NCBI GenBank assembly: GCA_000620545.1 | Contig: JIBA01000004.1 | Location: 22,366 to 86,365, forward strand | Length of the DNA stretch: 64,000 bases | Direction: 5' to 3' | Origin: Intrasporangiaceae bacterium URHB0013 | Lineage (GTDB): Bacteria > Actinomycetota > Actinomycetes > Actinomycetales > Dermatophilaceae | Shown: positions 54,442 through 62,748 of the stretch, piece by piece | How the letters are laid out: each line of letters starts with the position of its first letter | Numbering within the stretch: the first letter of the stretch is position 1 | Notes under the pieces: model-generated | The model's input: the letters and a program-made list of their open reading frames with translations, nothing else | Database searches by the model: none | Told to the model about the DNA's origin: nothing | Translations under genes and position numbers: made by a program

Positions 54442-55062
54442 TCAGGACTCCTTGACCGCGATGCCCTCGACGACGTGGGCCACCTTCTCGAACGCGTCGG
54501 CGGCGTTCTCGAAGCCGTCGACGATGGCCTTGACCTTGATCAGGTTGACCGGGTCGGGCGAGTTGTTGAAGAGGTTGGCCACCATGGAGCGGTGGAGGGA
54601 GTCGGCCTGGTTCTCGAGACGGTTGATCTCGATCCAGTAGCTCTTGAGGTCCTTGAGCCCACGCAGGCGCGGCATGGCCTCGGCGGTCACCTCGGCCATG
54701 CGCGCCAGGATCTCGAACTGCTCGGCGAGGCCTTCGGGGATCTCACCCATGCGGTAGAGCACGATGAGGTCGGCGGTCTCCTCGATGTAGTCCATGCAGT
54801 CATCCAGCGACGCCGCGAGGTTGTGGATGTCCTCCCGGTCGAAGGGGGTGATGAACGAGCTGTTGACCTTGTTGAGGAGCTCGTGGGTCGCGTCGTCGGC
54901 GGCGTGCTCGAGGTCCTTGAGTCGGTCCGCTACCGCCTGCCGCTGCGAAGGCTCCACCTCGAGGAACCGGGTCAGTTCCCGGGTGGCCTCGACGAGGAGT
55001 TGGGCGGAGGAGGTGAAGAGGGAGAAAAAGCTCGTGTCCTGAGGTGTCAGGCGAAAACCCAC
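54442..55062 (-). CDS. DUF47/PhoU-like phosphate transport accessory protein
   Basis: This 206-residue helical protein of the DUF47 family is structurally related to PhoU and usually encoded beside pit. Sequence blocks are DTSFFSLFTSSAQLLVEATREL, LKDLEHAADDATHELLNKVN, FITPFDREDIHNLAASLDDCMDYIEETAD and WIEINRLENQADSLHRSMVA. It is thought to regulate Pit activity. GTG 55060-55062 has GGAGCG before it; the longer upstream frame is not conserved. Confidence 0.88.
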   Translation of the reverse strand: MGFRLTPQDTSFFSLFTSSAQLLVEATRELTRFLEVEPSQRQAVADRLKDLEHAADDATHELLNKVNSSFITPFDREDIHNLAASLDDCMDYIEETADLIVLYRMGEIPEGLAEQFEILARMAEVTAEAMPRLRGLKDLKSYWIEINRLENQADSLHRSMVANLFNNSPDPVNLIKVKAIVDGFENAADAFEKVAHVVEGIAVKES

Positions 55063-55234
55063 GGGGGCGCTCCGGTCGATCGAGGTCTGGTCCGGGGAAG
55101 ATGCTACGGCGTCGGAGTCACTCCGGCGCAACCCGCCGTAGGTCCGGCGTTCACTCCGGGCCGGGCAGACGGCTCCGGGGCCCCACCGCGGACGGTGCTC
55201 GATGCACCCTGTCGAGCGTGCGGACGGGAACCGG

Positions 55235-55504
55235 TCAGTCCGCCGGGTCGGTGAGCGACGGTCGCGAGGCCCGTGATCCGTCGGAGCGTGACATCCCAGT
55301 CCTTGACACGCCAGCGGGCGCCGCATGGGCATCCGAGGACCTTCCCGGGGCCTCACCCGCGATGCCGAGCAGCGCGTCGACCTCATCCGGCGTGAAATGA
55401 CGCGGTGTGGAAGAGGCGGCGACCACGAGCTCGCTCACGAGCTCGATCTCGTCGGCCAGTGCGACATCGAGCAGGTCACCGGACCGCTCCTCCTCGGGCG
55501 TCAT
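55235..55504 (-). CDS. Small conserved hypothetical protein
   Basis: This 89-residue acidic protein begins MTPEEERSGDLLDVALADEI and contains ELVSELVVAASSTPRHFTPDEVDALLG, a helical pattern seen in short actinobacterial proteins of unknown function. The C-terminal third is polar and probably disordered. A TAGATT -10 element 6 bases before the ATG supports it as a real, leaderless gene. Confidence 0.6.
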   Translation of the reverse strand: MTPEEERSGDLLDVALADEIELVSELVVAASSTPRHFTPDEVDALLGIAGEAPGRSSDAHAAPAGVSRTGMSRSDGSRASRPSLTDPAD

Positions 55505-55832
55505 GGGTCCAATCTAAGCGCCCAGCGGGTGACGCGTGGGGCGAAGCCCCCAAACGACATGGGCGCAACTGCGCCAGGTCGCCGTGCGACGCGCATCCGA
55601 TCGCCTCCGCCCCCGCTGGAGCCGGAACACGCGCGTGAGGGGGCTGCGTCGGGTCGGGAGCGCCTCTCGGCACAGGGCCGCTCGTAGCGGCTGAATTTGG
55701 GACCCGGGGCTACCACGACCCGACGCGAGTTCAAGGATAAAGGCGCCTGCACGGATCACCAAAGATGCGCGGACGCAAGAGCCGACACCGGCGAGCGCGT
55801 CCACCGATGGTGCGATGAGCAGCTCGGGCGGA
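55505..55832. other. 328-base gap without a recognisable gene
   Basis: The gap holds the promoter of the 89-residue protein gene (55511-55516) and small hairpins: GGGGC-GAA-GCCCC (55536-55548), GGCGC-AACT-GCGCC (55562-55575) and GCCGCT-CGT-AGCGGC (55678-55692). No RNA family or credible open frame is recognised. It may contain the 3' region of the hypothetical gene at 55833. Confidence 0.4.
55511..55516 (-). promoter_or_regulatory. -10 element TAGATT for leaderless small gene
   Basis: TAGATT on the minus strand ends 6 bases before the ATG at 55504. Confidence 0.5.
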
Positions 55833-56444
55833 TCAGTGGAGAGCGTCGGCGCGCCACAAGCGCGCGCAGACGGTGAGGTCCTCGGCCATGACGAGCACGT
55901 TGGCCGCCTGCTCGGCACTCTCGTCGCCGGACGAGATGTCGGCTCGGCCGGCGGAGACGACCCGGCAGAACGCCGAAGCCCGCTCGAGTGCGACGGCGAG
56001 GTCGCCCTCGAAGACCCCACGCAGCACCTCGTCGATGACCCGCCCCATCTCCTGGGGCCCCGGCGGCTCGGCCGCGCCGGCCACGACGTGGTTGGGGCCC
56101 GTGAAGCGGATGCCGGCGGCATACTCCCGGCTCGCCTCGTCAGGAGTCCGCTGGACCCACTCACGCAGCACGTAGAGGCGCCACAGGGCGCCCGGGAGGG
56201 AGCGTGCGGGGCGCTGTGACCACAGCTCCGCCAGCGTCGACAGACCGATGTCGTCGACGAGGGCCACGAGCTTCTGCGTCACCGCCGGGTCGGACGCGGC
56301 ACGTCCGGCGTGGACGAGCGCGAGGGCCGTCTCATGGGCGACGTGGATCTGCTCCGTGGGGTCGTAGGCAGGGCCGTGCGCCTCGAGGGCTGCCTCGCTG
56401 AAGAAGGCAGGCCGCCTCGGCGCGCGGTGGTCGCTGTCGCTCAT
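55833..56444 (-). CDS. Conserved hypothetical protein
   Basis: This 203-residue, mostly helical soluble protein has no known function. Notable blocks are HVAHETALALVHAGRAASDP, LPGALWRLYVLREWVQRTPDE and EYAAGIRFTGPNHVVAGAAEP. There is no membrane segment and no cysteine motif. A TAGCCT -10 element 6 bases before the ATG indicates a leaderless promoter. It lies downstream of lutC on the same strand. Confidence 0.65.
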   Translation of the reverse strand: MSDSDHRAPRRPAFFSEAALEAHGPAYDPTEQIHVAHETALALVHAGRAASDPAVTQKLVALVDDIGLSTLAELWSQRPARSLPGALWRLYVLREWVQRTPDEASREYAAGIRFTGPNHVVAGAAEPPGPQEMGRVIDEVLRGVFEGDLAVALERASAFCRVVSAGRADISSGDESAEQAANVLVMAEDLTVCARLWRADALH

Positions 56445-56450
56445 CCCAGC

Positions 56451-56456
56451 AGGCTA
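56451..56456 (-). promoter_or_regulatory. -10 element TAGCCT for leaderless gene at 56444
   Basis: TAGCCT on the minus strand ends 6 bases before the ATG. Confidence 0.55.
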
Positions 56457-56479
56457 GCCCGCGGCACCGTCCGGACCGG

Positions 56480-57064
56480 TCACCCGACGATGACGACGTG
56501 GAGAGTGCGCGGACCGTGGACGCCCTCGACACGAGTCAGCTCGATGTCGCTCGTGGCGGAGGGTCCGCTGACCCACGTCGTCGGGCGCGCCGGGTCGAGC
56601 CGCCGGACGGCGGCCGGGACGTCGTCGACGACCTGGTCGGCGCGGACGACGCAGACGTGGAGGTCGGGCACGAGCGTCAGCACACGCCGTCCCTCCCCCG
56701 GCCCGTGCGAGAGGACGATGGTCCCCGTCGCCGCGATGCCGACGGTCGCCGTGGTGACCACGGCCGTGACCGCGTCGAGGTCTGTCGCCGGCAGGCCGTG
56801 GTCGGGGAGGCCGCCGGGGACGGCATACGGCAGCCCGTCCGGGACGACGACGGAAGCGCCTTCTGGGAGTGCCGCCGAGATGGCGGCGGTGACGCCGTCG
56901 GGTGCGCACCGCACGACGGTGGCGCGGTAGTCGGCGACCCGTGCGGCGAAGAGGTCGACGTCACCGTCCCGCTCGGGCCGGTCGGCGGAGGGGATGTCGA
57001 CGGGGCGCCGGGAGGAGGCGATGGCGTCCCGGACCGCCGCCAGTATCTCGTCGCGCGCGCTCAC
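56480..57064 (-). CDS. lutC: Lactate utilization protein LutC (LUD domain)
   Basis: This 194-residue LUD-domain protein is the third part of the LutABC L-lactate oxidation complex. Typical blocks are SARDEILAAVRDAIASSRRP at the start, VVPDGLPYAVP, AVVTTATVGIAATGTIVL, LVPDLHVCVVRADQVV and WVSGPSATSDIELTRVEGVHGPRTLHVVIVG at the end. GTG 57062-57064 overlaps the stop of the upstream lutB fragment by 4 bases. Confidence 0.9.
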   Translation of the reverse strand: MSARDEILAAVRDAIASSRRPVDIPSADRPERDGDVDLFAARVADYRATVVRCAPDGVTAAISAALPEGASVVVPDGLPYAVPGGLPDHGLPATDLDAVTAVVTTATVGIAATGTIVLSHGPGEGRRVLTLVPDLHVCVVRADQVVDDVPAAVRRLDPARPTTWVSGPSATSDIELTRVEGVHGPRTLHVVIVG

Positions 57065-57729
57065 CGCGTGCCCCCGTCGGTGCGCTTCCACCAGGCGCGG
57101 AAGGACTCTGTGGGCGGGGCGGGCAGGTCCCGCGCGTCGGTCCACGCCGCACCCGGACCGGGGAGGCGCCACCAGAGGCGGCGCCCATCGGCGCGCCTGT
57201 CGCGCTTGCTGATTCGCGAGATCGCCTCGAGGGCGCGGCCTGCGAGGCTGCAGGCGCGCTCGGCTGCAGCCAGCCGCGCGCCGGAGCCGAAGGCGACCGC
57301 AGCGGCTCGCATGGCGAGCGCCTCGGCCTTGGGCACGCCCGAGCGGTGGGCGTCGACCACCTGGGCGCGCAGGTCGACGAGCACGCTCGGGATGTCGATG
57401 CGCACGGGACACGCCTCGAAGCACGCCCCGCACAGCGAGGATGCGTACGGCAGCGAGTCGATCTGGTCGTCGTGGCCGACGCCCTTGAGGAGCGGGTTGA
57501 GGATCGCGCCGATGGGTCCGGGGTAGACCGAGCCGTATGCGTGCCCACCCGTGCGCTCGTAGACCGGGCACACGTTGAGGCAGGCGGAGCACCGGATGCA
57601 GCGCAGGGCCTGGCGACCCACCTCGTCGGCGAGCGCGCGCGTGCGTCCGTTGTCGAGCAGCACGACGTGCACCTCCTGAGGCCCGTCGCCAGGGGTCACA
57701 CCGGACCACGTCGAGGTGTAGGGGTTCAT
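57061..57729 (-). pseudogene. lutB: LutB C-terminal fragment (Fe-S domain), frameshifted from 57734-58549
   Basis: This 222-residue frame holds the C-terminal part of LutB. It contains two 4Fe-4S clusters, in CIRCSACLNVCPVYERTGGHAYG and SLCGACFEACPVRIDIPSVL, the conserved GSVYPGPIGAILNPLL and the C-terminal WWRLPGPGAAW region. Its first codon, MNPYTSTWSGV, is an internal segment in intact LutB (ERMNPYTSTW). The preceding PRSSTGER sequence is found in this frame just upstream. The break lies at about 57740-57765. A shift of one base forward (or two back) would restore one polypeptide of about 495 residues. Confidence 0.85.
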
Positions 57730-57733
57730 CCGC

Positions 57734-58549
57734 TCACCCGTCGACGAGCGCGGCAGCAGGGAGGAAGACGTCGAGGTCGGTCCACGTCGGCAACACCTTC
57801 TCGATGCCGACGACCGACACCAGCACCTCGGGGAGCGTCAGGCACATGCGGCCGTTGCCCTCGGACTCGACGACGACGAGGGTCCCGGAGTCCGCGACGG
57901 CGAAGTTGGCCCCGCTGACGCCCACCTTGGCGCGGAGGAACTTCTCGCGCAGGTGGAGGCGGGCCGCCTCGGCCAGGCGTGCGGGATCGTCGGTGAGGTC
58001 GGTCGGAGCAGGGCGCCCGACCCGCGCCATCTCCCGCTCGAAGATGGTGCGGATCTCGGCACGGTTGCGATGGATGGCGGGAACGAGGATGTGGCTCGGC
58101 AGGTCGTCACCGAGCTGGACGATGAGCTCGGCGAGATCGGTCTCCCAAGCCGAGATGCCTTGCGCCGCAAGGTGTTCGTTGAGCTCCACCTCCTGCGTCG
58201 TCATCGACTTGACCTTGACCACCTCATCGACGCCGTGGGCACGGGCGACCTGGACGACGACCTCGGAGGCCTCCTGCGCCGTGCGCGCCCAGTGCACGAC
58301 CGCGCCTCGCGCAGTCAGCGACTCCTCGAGCCGGACGAGGTGCTCGTCGAGGTGGAGCAGGACGTCGTCCTTGATCGCAGCAGCCCGTAGGCGCAGCTGC
58401 TCCCAGTCGTCGACCTCGGCCACGACTGCTGCGCGCTTGGCCCGGATCGTCGTCGTCGCATGGGCGAGGTTGCTGCGCAGCTGCGTGTCGGCGAGCGCGG
58501 CGCGAGCAGCAGTGGGGAACGGCGGCATACCCACGAACGTGCGGCTCAT
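57734..58549 (-). pseudogene. lutB: LutB N-terminal fragment (LUD domain), truncated by frameshift
   Basis: This 271-residue frame carries the LUD domain of LutB: SNLAHATTTIRAKRAAVVAE, ARTAQEASEVVVQVARAHGV, VVKVKSMTTQEVELNEHLAA, LREKFLRAKVGVSGANFAVAD, GNGRMCLTLPEVLVSVVGIEKVLPTWTDLDVF. It ends abruptly in FLPAAALVDG, where homologs continue FLXLLPRSSTGE. A small indel in the TTCCTCCCTGCTGCC stretch explains this. ATG 58547-58549 overlaps the lutA stop (ATGA), so the operon order lutA-lutB-lutC is intact. Sequencing error is an alternative to a true mutation. Confidence 0.85.
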
Positions 58550-59301
58550 CGGGCGACCTCCACGTGGGTCGCACCCTCGGTGGACGCCAGCACCTCGGCG
58601 AGGTGCATGACGCGGACGCCGGCCCGCTGGCGCGTCAGCATGCCGCCGATGTGCAGCAGGCACGAGCTGTCGCCGGCCACGAGGACCTCTGCTCCGGAGT
58701 CGCGCACGTGGCGGGCCTTGTCGGCGCCCATCGCGACGGACGTGTCGGCGTTCTTCAGCGCAAAGGTGCCGCCGAAGCCACAGCACTCCTCGGCGCGCGG
58801 GAGGTCGAGCAGCCGGAGACCGCGCACCGCACGGAGGAGCCGCTCGGGACGGTCGCCGACACCGAGCATCCGCAGCGAGTGGCAGGTCGGGTGGTAGGTG
58901 ACGGAGTGCGGGAAGGATGCCCCGACGTCCTCGACGCCGAGGACGTCGACGAGGAACTGGGAGAGCTCGTGCACGCGCGGCGAGATGTCGGCGACGGCCC
59001 TCGCGAGGCCTGGGTCGCCGGAGCGGCGCGCGACGATGGAGTGCTGGTGCCGGGCGGACCCGGCGCACGACCCCGAAGGCGTGACGACGGCGTCATAGCC
59101 CTCGAACGCTCGCACGAACGTGCGGACGACCGGCACGGCCTCGTCGAGGTAGCCGGTGTTGACCATCGGCTGGCCGCAACAGGTCTGGGCCGCAGGGAAA
59201 TCGACGTCGACGCCCAGCCGGCGCAACAGTGTCACCACGGCCTTGCCCGCGTCCGGGAACATCGCGTCGTTGATGCAGGTCACCATCAACGCCACACGCA
59301 T
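58546..59301 (-). CDS. lutA: Lactate utilization protein LutA (Fe-S oxidoreductase)
   Basis: This 251-residue protein has two CCG motifs, AAQTCCGQPMVNTGYLDEA and RAEECCGFGGTFALKNAD, each coordinating a 4Fe-4S cluster, plus PSGSCAGS and VTYHPTCHSLRMLG. It is one of three subunits that oxidise L-lactate to pyruvate. ATG 59299-59301 (MRVALMVTCIND) is chosen over GTG 59307 because GAGGG lies 7 bases upstream. It is the first gene of the lut operon. Confidence 0.92.
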   Translation of the reverse strand: MRVALMVTCINDAMFPDAGKAVVTLLRRLGVDVDFPAAQTCCGQPMVNTGYLDEAVPVVRTFVRAFEGYDAVVTPSGSCAGSARHQHSIVARRSGDPGLARAVADISPRVHELSQFLVDVLGVEDVGASFPHSVTYHPTCHSLRMLGVGDRPERLLRAVRGLRLLDLPRAEECCGFGGTFALKNADTSVAMGADKARHVRDSGAEVLVAGDSSCLLHIGGMLTRQRAGVRVMHLAEVLASTEGATHVEVAR

Positions 59302-59420
59302 GCACACACCCTCGCACAGCGCCCACCCCGGATGGACCTGAGCCGTGGTGACGTCCGTGGGCGGTTCGGCACCGGCCCCCCCGGCACCGGGGCTCGATCG
59401 CTCCCGTCGACGATCCGGGC

Positions 59421-59449
59421 TTGACCATTGTTGATGCTTTGTCTAGCGT
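59421..59449 (+). promoter_or_regulatory. Housekeeping-type promoter of the sigma factor gene
   Basis: -35 TTGACC (59421-59426), 17-base spacer and -10 TAGCGT (59444-59449). The sigma-factor ATG is 54 bases downstream and has GGAG before it, so this transcript has a normal leader. Confidence 0.6.
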
Positions 59450-59502
59450 TCTCGTCGTCGGTCAAGAAAGCGCCGCCACCCACGTAACTGGATGGAGCAG
59501 CC

Positions 59503-60291
59503 ATGACCCACCCTTCGCGCGGTCCCCGCAAGGACGCCTACACCCGTGAGCTCATCGCCGTCTTTCGCACCTCGGACTCCGAGAGCGAGCGGTCGCAGGC
59601 ACTCGAGACGGTGACGCAGCTGCACATGCCTCTGGCCCGGTCCCTCGCCCACCGCTACTCCGGCAAGGGCCTCGACCGTGAGGACCTCGAGCAGGTCGCA
59701 TACCTCGCTCTGCTCAAGGCGATCCAGCGTTTCGACCTCGATCAGGAGACCGAGTTCGGCGCCTACGCGACGCCCACCATCACCGGCGAGCTGCGCCGCC
59801 ACTTCCGGGACCACGGCTGGCTCGTCCGGCCGCCGCGCGGTCTGCAGGAACGGCGCCAGCTCGTCACCGATGCCCGCACCCAGCTCGAGCAGACGCTCGG
59901 CCACGAGCCCACCCAGGCCGAGCTCGCCGCGTCGCTCGAACTCACCCTGGAGCAGGTCAAAGAGGCCCAGGTCGCCTCGGCCAACCTGCGACCGGCCTCG
60001 CTCGACGCGGCCACCACGGAGGGCGGCCGACCGGTTCTCGACCTCGTCGACGCCCGCGTCGAGAACCAGTCCGACCCCGGCCTCGACGACGGCATCGTCG
60101 TGCGCACGGCGCTGAGGCGCCTGCCCCCGCGCGAGCAGGAGATCGTCGAGCTGCGGTTCAGGCACGACCTGACCCAGGCCGAAATCGCCGAGGCGACGGG
60201 CCTCAGCGCCATGCAGGTCAGCCGACTGCTGCGGCGAGTGCTCAACGAGCTTCGTGACCACCTCGAGTCCGCCGAGCTCATGAGCGCCTGA
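59503..60291 (+). CDS. SigB/SigF-family RNA polymerase sigma factor
   Basis: This 262-residue alternative sigma factor has region 2 (LARSLAHRYSGKGLDREDLEQVAYLALLKAIQRFD and FGAYATPTITGELRRHFRD), region 3 (WLVRPPRGLQERRQLVTDA, GHEPTQAELAASLELTLEQV) and region 4 (LRRLPPREQEIVELRFRHDL, TQAEIAEATGLSAMQVSRLL). The GELRRHFRDHGW block is diagnostic for the SigB/SigF/SigG general-stress group. Such factors are controlled by anti-sigma kinases; none is adjacent, and the MEDS-kinase at 31679-32668 is one candidate. It is a monocistronic unit with a terminator at 60320-60355. Confidence 0.9.
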   Translation: MTHPSRGPRKDAYTRELIAVFRTSDSESERSQALETVTQLHMPLARSLAHRYSGKGLDREDLEQVAYLALLKAIQRFDLDQETEFGAYATPTITGELRRHFRDHGWLVRPPRGLQERRQLVTDARTQLEQTLGHEPTQAELAASLELTLEQVKEAQVASANLRPASLDAATTEGGRPVLDLVDARVENQSDPGLDDGIVVRTALRRLPPREQEIVELRFRHDLTQAEIAEATGLSAMQVSRLLRRVLNELRDHLESAELMSA

Positions 60292-60319
60292 CCGACGCAC
60301 TCGACACCGCACGGAGGTC

Positions 60320-60355
60320 GGAGCCCGCACCGCTGAGGACGGCGGTGCGGGCTCC
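60320..60355 (+). terminator. 14-bp hairpin after the sigma factor gene
   Basis: GGAGCCCGCACCGC (60320-60333), an 8-base loop and its exact complement at 60342-60355, 29 bases after the stop. Confidence 0.75.
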
Positions 60356-60405
60356 TCGTCGGTGACGGACCCACAAGCCGGACGCCGAGTGTCCGGAACC
60401 CTCCG

Positions 60406-60411
60406 TACCGT
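60406..60411 (+). promoter_or_regulatory. -10 element TACCGT for leaderless DinB-family gene
   Basis: TACCGT ends 6 bases before ATG 60418. Confidence 0.45.
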
Positions 60412-60417
60412 GAGCGC

Positions 60418-61011
60418 ATGGGCACCGACCAGCTGACACAACCGAACCCCTGGGAGCCACCCCTCGCCGGCACCGACGTCGAGCACCTCGTCGCCTCCCT
60501 CGAGCGGATGCGAGCCACCTTCCGCTGGAAGGCCGACGGTCTCGACAGCGCCGGGCTCCGAGCCCGCGTCGGGGCCTCGAGCCTGACCATCGGCGGGCTC
60601 CTCAAGCACCTCGCGTCCTGCGAGGACCACACCTTCACGCACCAGCTCCACGGCGAACCCATTGGTTCGCCGTGGGACGCCACGGGCTGGGACGGCAGCA
60701 ACGACTGGGAGTTCGAGTCCGCGATGCAGGACTCGCCCGAGACCCTCTACGACCTCTACGACGGCGCCGTGCTGCGGTCACGGACTCGGCTGCGTGCCGC
60801 CCTCGACCACGGCGGGCTCGACCAGCTCGTCCACGCGTCGATGCCCGACGGGCGGCATGCGAGCCTGCGCCGGCTCCTCTCCGACTTCGTCGAGGAGTAC
60901 GGCCGGCACACCGGCCATGCCGACCTCTTGCGCGAGGCCGTCGACGGGCTCGTGGGCGAGGACCCACCGGACGGCTGGTCACCGACCTCCGGCCACTTCA
61001 CCTTCGGCTGA
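60418..61011 (+). CDS. DinB-family (DUF664) protein
   Basis: This 197-residue member of the DinB/DUF664 four-helix-bundle family includes mycothiol-dependent enzymes. The bundle starts VEHLVASLERMRATFRWKADGL. Putative metal His residues lie in LLKHLASCEDHTF and EEYGRHTGHADLLREAVDG. In actinobacteria this family includes mycothiol S-transferases, and the host evidently makes mycothiol, so a mycothiol-dependent role is plausible but unproven. Confidence 0.8.
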   Translation: MGTDQLTQPNPWEPPLAGTDVEHLVASLERMRATFRWKADGLDSAGLRARVGASSLTIGGLLKHLASCEDHTFTHQLHGEPIGSPWDATGWDGSNDWEFESAMQDSPETLYDLYDGAVLRSRTRLRAALDHGGLDQLVHASMPDGRHASLRRLLSDFVEEYGRHTGHADLLREAVDGLVGEDPPDGWSPTSGHFTFG

Positions 61012-61038
61012 GGCTGGTTCGCGGATCCTGGGTGGTGG

Positions 61039-61560
61039 TCAATGCTGGTAGGTGCCGTGGATGACGGCGCGCCCGAGCGTCTTGAAGGCAAGGTTGAACG
61101 ACACGACTGCCGGCGACACCGAGTCGTCGACGCCGAGGGTCGGTTCAGAGACAGCATGGACGACGAAGAAGTAGCGGTGCGGCATGTCGCCCTCGGGCGG
61201 CGCGGCCCCCATGAAGCCGCTCTCACCGCCGTCGTTTCGCACGTGGAAGGCCTTGCCCGGCAATGCTCCCGACGCGGCGCCGGTGTCCAGTGACGTGACG
61301 TCCGCAGGCACGTCCACGAGCACCCAGTGCCAGAAGCCCGACGGCGTGGGCGCGTCGGGATCGAAGCACGTGACGACGTAGCTCTGCGTCCCATCGGGCG
61401 CACCGCTCCATGACAGGTGGGGTGAGGTGTTGCCTTCGGACGCCACCTGGTCGTCCTTGAGCGGGGCTCCGTGGCTGACGTCGTCGCTCGTGACCGTGAA
61501 GGCCGCGACCTCTGGCAGCAGGTCGTAGGGATTGGGTGCGACCGGTCGGTCCAGGCTCAT
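61039..61560 (-). CDS. YbhB/YbcL-family PEBP-like protein
   Basis: This 173-residue phosphatidylethanolamine-binding-protein fold has the anion-site residues in YVVTCFDPDAPTPSGFWHWVLVDVP and GYXGPXPP-like GESGFMGAAPPEGDMPHRYFFVVHA. It is cytoplasmic (no signal peptide). The bacterial members have no firm function. ATG 61558-61560 has GGAGGA before it. It converges with the DinB gene, with only 27 bases between stops. Confidence 0.88.
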   Translation of the reverse strand: MSLDRPVAPNPYDLLPEVAAFTVTSDDVSHGAPLKDDQVASEGNTSPHLSWSGAPDGTQSYVVTCFDPDAPTPSGFWHWVLVDVPADVTSLDTGAASGALPGKAFHVRNDGGESGFMGAAPPEGDMPHRYFFVVHAVSEPTLGVDDSVSPAVVSFNLAFKTLGRAVIHGTYQH

Positions 61561-61714
61561 GGCGTCCTCCTGCGCAGTGGTTGACGCCTGCACCATACCC
61601 AGCGATTCGGTATGCCGTCCCGGTCGGCGCGCTCGTCTGTGGCCACCGTTCCCAGTGTCATCTCACCCCTCGCGGGTGACGCACAGGAAGGGTGGCCTGC
61701 GCGGACAATCGGCC

Positions 61715-62647
61715 ATGAGACGCATTCGGGCCTTTCTCGGTGCGGTCGGCGCAATGGTCGTCCTCGGAGGGCTGGCGGCCTGCTCCGGCAGCGGGTCGGT
61801 CACCCTGCCGACCGCCCTGCCGAGCGTCAGCGTTCCGAGCGCGGAGCGTTCCCCCCTGCCGACCATCGCCGAGCCGACGGTGACCATCCCCGAGCTGCCC
61901 AGCCCGACGGTCCCGGCCGAGACCCGGACCGTGACCGAGACGGCGACCGAGACCGCGACCGAGACCGCGACCCAGACTCGGACGCCGGTCCAGACGACGA
62001 CCCAGACGGCGACGAGGACCCAGACGGCCACGGTGACGCGGACCGAGACCCAAACCGCCACGGTGACGGCGACACCGACTGCGAGCGAGGCCACCACCAC
62101 ACCGGCGGTTCCGGCCGAGGCCGCACCGGTGGCCACCACCACCGACGAGGGGACGACCTGGTGGCCGTGGCTGCTGGTCGCGCTCCTCCTGCTCGGCGCC
62201 CTTGCCTGGTTCCTGTGGCGCCGGCGACAGGCGCAGGCGGCGATCCAGGCCTGGGACGACCGGCTCGCAGCCGCGGAGCAAGAAGCCTCCTGGGTCGAGG
62301 ACTCGCTCACCACAGAGGTCCTGTCCCGACCGAGCGCCACCGAGGCCCTGCCGACCTGGACGGCTGCGCAGGCGCGACTGCTGGAGATCGACGAGGCCTT
62401 CCACCTCCTCGGCACCGAGGCCCCGGACGGGCCACGGGCCGAGCGAGCCACGCTCGTGCGCGGGCTCCTGCGCGACCTCGTCGTGGCCGTCGGTGCCGAC
62501 CTCGCGGCTCCGCCCGACGGCGGCGCCGACGAGTTCCGGACCCGCCGGGCCGTGATCGACTCGGCGCGGCGCGAGCTGCGCTCCGCTCTGGGGCCCGTCG
62601 ACGGCACGGCTCTCACGGCGCCCGACCGGTCGACCCCCGGCGCCTGA
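61715..62647 (+). CDS. Putative lipoprotein with Thr-rich stalk, membrane helix and cytoplasmic domain
   Basis: This 310-residue protein has an unusual layout. It has a lipoprotein signal (FLGAVGAMVVLGGLAACSG, lipobox LAAC, Cys23) and a Thr-Glu/Thr-Ala repeat stalk at about residues 65-125 (TETATETATETATQTRT and following). A membrane helix WWPWLLVALLLLGALAWFLW near residue 150 is followed by a basic RRR stop and a helical cytoplasmic domain of about 135 residues (AIQAWDDRLAAAEQEASWVE onward). If lipidated, both ends of the stalk would be anchored. No known family is recognised. Confidence 0.7.
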   Translation: MRRIRAFLGAVGAMVVLGGLAACSGSGSVTLPTALPSVSVPSAERSPLPTIAEPTVTIPELPSPTVPAETRTVTETATETATETATQTRTPVQTTTQTATRTQTATVTRTETQTATVTATPTASEATTTPAVPAEAAPVATTTDEGTTWWPWLLVALLLLGALAWFLWRRRQAQAAIQAWDDRLAAAEQEASWVEDSLTTEVLSRPSATEALPTWTAAQARLLEIDEAFHLLGTEAPDGPRAERATLVRGLLRDLVVAVGADLAAPPDGGADEFRTRRAVIDSARRELRSALGPVDGTALTAPDRSTPGA

Positions 62648-62748
62648 CGGGCCCCCGGCTGCCCCCGATGGACCCACCACGCCGGCCCGCTCGGCGCGGA
62701 GGTCCGCCGGTTCGAACCGATCCCTCGTTACGCTGAAGGTCACAAAAC

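Noticed and set aside
55670..55760. tRNA-like or small structured RNA near a small GCCGCT/AGCGGC hairpin
   Set aside because: No cloverleaf, T-loop or anticodon arm can be folded and no known RNA family pattern fits.
57729..57770. Programmed ribosomal frameshift in lutB
   Set aside because: No slippery heptamer, internal Shine-Dalgarno or downstream pseudoknot is evident at the break, and LutB is not known to use frameshifting.
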